Assembly (NCBI GenBank): GCA_016840645.1 | Contig: JAEORY010000118.1 | Span: 1-9,562, forward strand | From: Candidatus Borrarchaeota archaeon | Lineage (GTDB): Archaea > Asgardarchaeota > Sifarchaeia > Borrarchaeales > Borrarchaeaceae | DNA length: 9,562 nt | Direction: 5' to 3' | Shown: in pieces, positions 5,752 to 9,562 of the stretch | How the letters are laid out: every line of letters starts with the position of its first letter | Numbering within the stretch: the first letter of the stretch is position 1 | The notes under the pieces: model-generated | Told to the model about the DNA's origin: nothing | Database searches by the model: none | The model's input: the letters and a program-made list of their open reading frames with translations, nothing else | Position numbers and translations under genes: made by a program

Positions 5752-6146
5752 TAAATATGTTCATGTGGATTAACTGGCTGATCAGGCTGTGTGTCTTTTC
5801 TGGCAAAGAATTTGATCTCCTCCACCAGTTCATCAAGCCCTTTTACCTTAAAACTAGCACCAAGCATAATTAGTCCAGCTTTCTTAGTGGCATCATCAAG
5901 TGAATCTGCATCCTCAATTATATTATGGCACTTTTTAATAGCCTCATCCTTGATCTGATTAGCCTTAGAAGCGATTAATCTGGTCAGAATATCATCACCG
6001 ACATAATTCTGAATAGTGATTTTAATGTTGTTCAGCTCCTCACCCTTGACCTTTCTGATATTGTCATTTAAAAACAAAAAACCTCTCTCCTTTTTTGGAG
6101 CAGGTTTAGAAAATAGATTTTTTATAAATTTTATTATTGTATTCAC
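5751..6146 (-). CDS. Unknown helical protein with GTG start, 131 aa
   Basis: An in-frame TAA at 6158-6156 leaves the GTG at 6146 as the only early start; the next Met is near residue 94. The resulting N-terminus, (M)NTIIKFIKNLFSKPAPKKE, is a short amphipathic hydrophobic-basic helix followed by a Pro/Lys linker, a style seen in membrane-touching phage proteins. The body is mostly helical (ILTRLIASKANQIKDEAIKK, HNIIEDADSLDDATKKAG), ending in a Pro/His-rich tail. GTG is unusual here: the other starts in this window are ATG. The gene opens the run of small genes after a 92-base spacer following the portal gene. Function not recognised. Confidence 0.6.
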   Translation of the reverse strand: MNTIIKFIKNLFSKPAPKKERGFLFLNDNIRKVKGEELNNIKITIQNYVGDDILTRLIASKANQIKDEAIKKCHNIIEDADSLDDATKKAGLIMLGASFKVKGLDELVEEIKFFARKDTQPDQPVNPHEHI

Positions 6147-6176
6147 GAAACTTTTTTAGGTAGTTACGAAACCATT

Positions 6177-6210
6177 TGGCAATTTACAAACAAGATATAA
6201 CCTATTGCCA
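6177..6210. repeat. 7-bp inverted repeat in the portal-downstream spacer
   Basis: TGGCAAT (6177-6183) and ATTGCCA (6204-6210) are perfect inverted repeats around 20 bases. TTGCCA occurs again at 6233-6238, directly beside the portal stop codon. The spacer 6147-6238 holds no gene. There is no U-tract after the stem on the minus strand, so it is not a standard terminator; an operator or mRNA 3'-end stabilising structure is possible, as is chance. Confidence 0.3.
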
Positions 6211-6238
6211 CATAAATTACAAATAAATCAACTTGCCA

Positions 6239-8224
6239 TTAGGCATTTACTGTTGTATTAACACTAGGCTGTGGTTGCTGTTTAGGCTGAAGCTGTGGGT
6301 TTGCCGGAGCACCTGCTCCTGTAGCTGGAATTTGTGGTGCACCCTGACCACCGCCTGGCATAAGCTGTGGCTGTTGCTGTTCTTGGATAATCTTGTCAGG
6401 ATCTTCATCATTAAGTATCGCCATTCTTCTCATTATTTCCTCACCCTGCAATGGAACACCTAGAGCTTGACTAAGTGCCATAGCATTTTTAACGAATTCT
6501 GAGAACTGTGCGATCCTCAATGCTGAATCAGATTTAGGTGTAGGCACTACATCTATTTTCCAGAAATATTTTAATGCCTGCCTGAATATCACAGGATTTA
6601 CATAATCCTTTTGTATTCTCATGCCTTTCACCTTTGATAATATCCTGCTTTCAGCCTGAGCCTGCTGTTCAAATGGCAAATCTTCCCTGAATTCGATTAT
6701 ACGCTTGCCATCACCATTATCCAGAGTAGTATCAACTGTGATTGTCTTGTACTCATCAACCATCTGAGTAACATTGTTCTTCAGTTTATCTGGTAATGTC
6801 CATGTGTTGATTATATTGTAAAGCCTAAGCATGGTACGCTGTTTCACATACCCTACCAACCCCTGAACAGCAAGAGCCATATTCTTAATTGACTGTCTTT
6901 GCTGTATAGAAACTTCAGTAGCTGTCTGCCCTTTCTGACCCTCCTGACCCTCAAAAGAAGGAGATACGGATTTCCGGTCAATCATCTTTGCAAGGAACTG
7001 TGACATATTGTATTCAGATGGAGTAACACCCTGTGTATCAATCAGAGGTGTTATTTTGTCCGGATCTACCTCATCCCATATAGTGCCAGGATAGAAAATA
7101 TCATCACTAAGTTCATCACCAGTCTGATTGGCGATAGGTGGATCATAAGACTGGCGAGTTTTGATTATCATAGCCCTTAAGAACTCATCAAACATTGTCT
7201 GGTCTGTGATGTTCTTTGATGGGACTGACCTAGAATAAGCCCAATTTCCTATAATCTCATAGTCACCTTTAGCAACCGGATAAACACAAACACCCACAAG
7301 GGCAGAAAGAGGAATAGTAGAATATCGGCTGCCGACCTTTTTAACAGGGAACATCATCACACCATTCAGCAGTTTCATATAGTTATTGCCCCATTTGTCC
7401 TGAAAATTTATCTCCTCCACGAAAAGAGAATCAAACTTTTCCAGTGTCCAGTTATTGTATTGCCTGTTATCAGTATCATCCCTTGTAGCCATGAACTGCT
7501 CCTGATTCTGCGGTACATTCTCCCATCTTGACCAGTTGCCGTACATAGCTTTCGCTTCTTCTCTTGGAATAAGCCTGCGAGTAAAAATAAAAGGCTGTTT
7601 CTGTATAAATGGCTCTTTAATATTGCCAAGATATACATTCAGCCCTATCAATATATTGGTATCACAATAACGATAATACTTCTCCATACCCTCCTCCCAT
7701 TTTATCTTATCAGCCTCTTTTAAATCCAATTCAGTAACAGTTTTCTGTGGGATAACAAACTCCTTAGTTGTTTCCTCAGTAAAGACTGTACCCTGTGTAC
7801 AGAACTCATCAATAATAAATGATTCCTTTTCATCATAGGTAGGCTCTTCCAGCTCATTTGACTTCAGGATAAGATCCTCTGCCAATTTACCAGCATGGTC
7901 CACCAAACTGCCCCTTTGGTTATAGCCCTCAATATTGGGTTCAAGGTTCAGGTTAAGCAATGATGCAACGATGGAGTTTGTTTTCTCCATCACAGTACCG
8001 GATGTAATCCTGACCTCATTGGCATTTTGTTTCGGCTCTTTATAGCCGTTCCGGACTTTAGCATTTTCCACCCACCATTCCGAATAAGTCATACCATTAA
8101 ATTCATCGTGATGCTGTTCACGCTGATTTCTGGCATTAGTCATCTGCTTGATCAGAAATGATCGGTATTCCTCTTCTGTTTTAGAATAAGAGGCTTGTTT
8201 ATATTCTTGTTTTTCTTCAGGCAT
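6239..8224 (-). CDS. Phage portal protein, 661 aa
   Basis: The portal forms the ring at one capsid vertex through which DNA is packaged and ejected, and to which terminase docks. The call rests on size, position two genes after the terminase-deformylase-HNH group, and sequence style: a charged helical N-terminus with TYSEWWVENAKVRNG, then TSGTVMEKTNSIVASLL, aromatic β regions in the middle (YEIIGNWAYSRSVPSKN), and near residue 425-435 the segment GQEGQKGQTATEVSIQQRQ, which matches the 'G..sGkTAtEv' signature seen in many portal proteins. A long helix follows (NMALAVQGLVGYVKQRT). The last roughly 50 residues are Gln/Pro/Gly-rich low complexity, likely disordered or projecting. The length fits the long podovirus-type portals rather than 400-500-aa HK97-type ones. 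The start at 8224 has seven Ts before ATG and no SD sequence. Confidence 0.8.
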   Translation of the reverse strand: MPEEKQEYKQASYSKTEEEYRSFLIKQMTNARNQREQHHDEFNGMTYSEWWVENAKVRNGYKEPKQNANEVRITSGTVMEKTNSIVASLLNLNLEPNIEGYNQRGSLVDHAGKLAEDLILKSNELEEPTYDEKESFIIDEFCTQGTVFTEETTKEFVIPQKTVTELDLKEADKIKWEEGMEKYYRYCDTNILIGLNVYLGNIKEPFIQKQPFIFTRRLIPREEAKAMYGNWSRWENVPQNQEQFMATRDDTDNRQYNNWTLEKFDSLFVEEINFQDKWGNNYMKLLNGVMMFPVKKVGSRYSTIPLSALVGVCVYPVAKGDYEIIGNWAYSRSVPSKNITDQTMFDEFLRAMIIKTRQSYDPPIANQTGDELSDDIFYPGTIWDEVDPDKITPLIDTQGVTPSEYNMSQFLAKMIDRKSVSPSFEGQEGQKGQTATEVSIQQRQSIKNMALAVQGLVGYVKQRTMLRLYNIINTWTLPDKLKNNVTQMVDEYKTITVDTTLDNGDGKRIIEFREDLPFEQQAQAESRILSKVKGMRIQKDYVNPVIFRQALKYFWKIDVVPTPKSDSALRIAQFSEFVKNAMALSQALGVPLQGEEIMRRMAILNDEDPDKIIQEQQQPQLMPGGGQGAPQIPATGAGAPANPQLQPKQQPQPSVNTTVNA

Positions 8225-8314
8225 AAAAAAACTCGTTAATAATACAAGGTTGACGATACTTGCGACACGAATGTAATTAAAGGGTACTAGATGTTTTGAA
8301 AAAAAGCAAATTAA
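8225..8314. other. 90-base leader upstream of the portal gene
   Basis: No gene fits here. The spacer carries the bipartite promoter-like element at 8313-8268 (minus strand), leaving a 43-base stretch before the portal ATG. That stretch includes a TATTATTAACGAG segment and a seven-T run immediately before the start codon. No hairpin of note was seen. Confidence 0.5.
8268..8313 (-). promoter_or_regulatory. Bipartite promoter-like element B, upstream of portal
   Basis: Minus strand: TAATTTGC (8313-8306), 30 bases, TACATTCG (8275-8268). It is identical in both boxes and in spacing to the element at 790-745. Position by position, about half of the 30 spacer bases also agree, but this is only modestly above what AT-rich DNA gives. 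It lies just after the stop codon of the 48-aa gene and points into the portal gene. The identity of the factor that would read it is unknown. Confidence 0.45.
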
Positions 8315-8461
8315 TTATCGAGCATTTAATTTTTCAAATTTCTCACGAAGTATTTTATAACCTGTAATTATTCTACTGTATCTGCAAACAGCAAGAATTA
8401 AATCATTAGTAGCTTTTTTATTAGCTCTAACCATCCTTGCTTTATCTTTTTTACTTATCAT
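8315..8461 (-). CDS. Small basic protein, 48 aa, overlapping the HNH gene end
   Basis: ATG at 8461 lies inside the last codons of the HNH gene (11-base overlap in another frame) and the frame runs to TAA at 8317-8315. The product is Lys/Arg-rich (MISKKDKARMVRANKKATND, then a helix with AVCRYSRIITGYKILREKFEKL). Evidence that it is real: it fills the gap exactly up to the portal leader and its composition is like a small helical nucleic-acid-binding protein. The overlap and short length keep confidence moderate. No family is recognised. Confidence 0.45.
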   Translation of the reverse strand: MISKKDKARMVRANKKATNDLILAVCRYSRIITGYKILREKFEKLNAR

Positions 8462-8708
8462 GCTCATTTATATTATCTAATATTTCATACGCAAACCACC
8501 TCATAAATTCTCTCACTTCAGGGTTTGAGTAGTCAAGTTTACCACCTTTCCTGACATTACACGAACTACATATCATTTCATTGACTACTTTAGGAGCTTT
8601 GCACCTTTTTATACCATAATTGTGTAACCTCCTCAATAGCCATTTGGGTATGACATGATCCTTTGTAAGTTTCTCTTTCTCTTTGTTGCACTTTGGGCAG
8701 ATTGGCAT
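8451..8708 (-). CDS. HNH endonuclease, 85 aa
   Basis: The protein has a zinc-binding frame CPKC (4-7) and CSSC (47-50), the catalytic KDHVIPKW (Asp17, His18), and NEMICSSCNVRKGG (Asn43, Asn51, Lys54), which together give the ββα-metal HNH layout. The C-terminal part (YSNPEVREFMRWFAYEIL) is a helix. Small HNH proteins encoded beside terminase are known in many tailed phages, where they assist terminase in cutting concatemeric DNA at cos-type ends; here it lies 3 bases after the deformylase, one gene from TerL, so that role is likely. A free-standing homing nuclease is the alternative. The start at 8708 (AATAATATATG) is A/T-rich. Catalytic residues look intact. Confidence 0.8.
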   Translation of the reverse strand: MPICPKCNKEKEKLTKDHVIPKWLLRRLHNYGIKRCKAPKVVNEMICSSCNVRKGGKLDYSNPEVREFMRWFAYEILDNINEHDK

Positions 8709-8711
8709 ATA

Positions 8712-9134
8712 TTATTTGTAAATTGCTTTACCATTAAAATGGTCTATCTCATGTTGGAAAATGAAAGCCCTTTTACCATTTTCATTTGTTACTATTTCTA
8801 TCCCTTTGCTATTGAGATATTTAACACATATATGATTATATCGTTTAACAATTTTCTCATCCCTAAATGGATATGACAAACACCCTTCCTTACTTTTGAC
8901 TAGCCAATCTTCATCAAGGATTTTAGGATTTATGATAACCTCACCACTCTTAAAGACAAAGAACCTCAAGGGGTTATCATGGTCAACTTGGCAATGAGCT
9001 AATGCCATCCCAGAAGGATATTTGCCAATTGGTTGCTGGCACAACTCAACCATATCATCTATTAATGGCTTAACTTGCTTGATATTAGTGATGGGTTGAG
9101 AGTGCTTTTTACATTGGTTGGGTAGTATTTTCAT
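8712..9134 (-). CDS. def: Peptide deformylase, 140 aa, phage type
   Basis: Peptide deformylase removes the N-terminal formyl group from new proteins, using a metal held by one Cys and two His. Three family motifs are visible: motif 1 as GMALAHCQ (42-49; usual GxGLAAxQ, so the second Gly is Ala and the Ala-Pro is His-Cys, but Gln49 is kept); motif 2 as EGCLS (Cys85); motif 3 as QHEIDHFNG (His128, Glu129, His132). The protein stops soon after motif 3, lacking the C-terminal helix of bacterial enzymes, as is known for marine-phage deformylases. The N-terminus (MKILPNQCKK) is also short. Its ATG overlaps the terminase stop by one base, so it is co-translated with TerL. A role in speeding maturation of host or phage proteins is established for some phage homologues but not shown here. 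Confidence 0.85.
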   Translation of the reverse strand: MKILPNQCKKHSQPITNIKQVKPLIDDMVELCQQPIGKYPSGMALAHCQVDHDNPLRFFVFKSGEVIINPKILDEDWLVKSKEGCLSYPFRDEKIVKRYNHICVKYLNSKGIEIVTNENGKRAFIFQHEIDHFNGKAIYK

Positions 9135-9562
9135 TAAATATGAGCATACTTATTAAACTTGGTATTCTTCTTACGTCTGATTATAGGATGATACTTAAAC
9201 TCCTCAATCAGCAGGCGATGTATATTCTCAACAAAGTGATCATCTTTATCTTTAGGCTGTCCTTTGGCTGTCTTTTCATCAGCAGTCTTGCCCTTATATT
9301 CATCCCACACATAGCCCAGCAATTCCTTTATATGTCTTGGGCAAGTCCTGAAGATATAAAGTTCAGGGGCAGTAATCATCTGACCATCACGATATTCATA
9401 TTTAAAGGCATTGTCAGTCCTGCGAATACACTCATGCAGTTTCTTTGAGCCTGCCCTGAAAAACAATTTCTGTTTCTTAAGCCTCTCACCAAAACTGACT
9501 TCAGTAGTCCTATCATCTTCATTAAATCCGGATGGGTCAATCAGCCTGTCTATAATCCTCAT
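9134..9562 (-). CDS. Terminase large subunit, C-terminal 142 residues (nuclease domain; cut by right edge)
   Basis: The frame is open to the window edge; the Met at the edge is probably internal because the visible part matches only the end of the nuclease domain. Signs: IDPSGFNEDD followed by SFGERLKKQKLFFRAGSKK with RTDNAF, then LYIFRTCPRHIKELLGYVWDE, and DKDDHFVENIHRL near the end. This succession ('DP..' then a repeated-domain helix, then 'C..hIkEL..Y.WDE', then 'DDH') is typical of TerL C-termini; the DDH aspartate provides a metal-binding acidic residue of the RNase H-like nuclease. The common 'DALRY' after DDH reads VENIHRL here. A basic tail (RRKKNTKFNKYAH) follows. TerL cuts and drives DNA into the prohead by ATP hydrolysis; the ATPase half is outside the window. 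Confidence 0.8.
   Translation of the reverse strand: MRIIDRLIDPSGFNEDDRTTEVSFGERLKKQKLFFRAGSKKLHECIRRTDNAFKYEYRDGQMITAPELYIFRTCPRHIKELLGYVWDEYKGKTADEKTAKGQPKDKDDHFVENIHRLLIEEFKYHPIIRRKKNTKFNKYAHI

Noticed and set aside
7408..7638. Minus-strand frame inside the portal gene
   Set aside because: It lies wholly within the portal coding region in another frame and its product shows no domain-like pattern.
1974..9448. Plus-strand open frames (for example 3091-3429, 3902-4195, 6233-6463, 9140-9448)
   Set aside because: They are antisense to well-supported minus-strand genes, and their Ser/Phe/Leu-rich products mirror Lys/Glu-rich coding on the other strand.

Overview
This window is a stretch of a tailed-phage (Caudoviricetes-type) head and packaging module. 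Every convincing gene lies on the minus strand, so the transcription order runs from the right edge to the left edge: terminase large subunit C-terminus, peptide deformylase, HNH endonuclease, a 48-aa basic protein, portal, a run of ten small genes, a coiled-coil scaffold-like protein, two head-region unknowns, an HEXXH protein, a decoration-like protein, and the N-terminus of a major-capsid-like protein cut by the left edge. Genes are packed with short gaps or 1-4 nt overlaps (TAATG, ATGA). No integrase, tRNA, CRISPR array, insertion sequence or tail gene was seen.

Host: the DNA is AT-rich. I see no convincing AGGAGG-like Shine-Dalgarno sequence ahead of the gene starts. Instead the starts are preceded by A/T-only tracts, and five carry the identical string AATATTATG. 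SD-poor, A/T-rich initiation regions are typical of Bacteroidota and their phages, so a Bacteroidota host is my best inference, with moderate confidence; other SD-poor lineages are not excluded. TGA acts as a stop codon at least once (4948-4950), so a recoded genetic code is not indicated.

Region by region. 9562-8315: packaging (TerL nuclease domain, HNH) interleaved with a catalytically plausible peptide deformylase. 8314-8225: a leader upstream of the portal. 8224-6239: portal. 6238-6147: spacer with an inverted repeat. 6146-3481: ten small genes, including a Cys/His-rich probable zinc protein, a 31-aa single-membrane-span peptide and a 43-aa very basic Gly/Lys/Tyr protein; most have no function I can name. 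3476-3441: an intrinsic-terminator-like hairpin. 3413-788: scaffold-like protein, two unknowns and an HEXXH protein. 787-648: a second long leader. 647-1: decoration-like protein and capsid start.

How the parts fit: TerL plus HNH would cut and package DNA through the portal; scaffold, decoration and capsid proteins would build the prohead. The best non-coding signal is a pair of identical 8-base boxes (TAATTTGC and TACATTCG in the sense strand) separated by exactly 30 bases in both long leaders, one ahead of the portal and one ahead of the decoration/capsid genes. This looks like a phage promoter or regulator site feeding the two most heavily used structural units.
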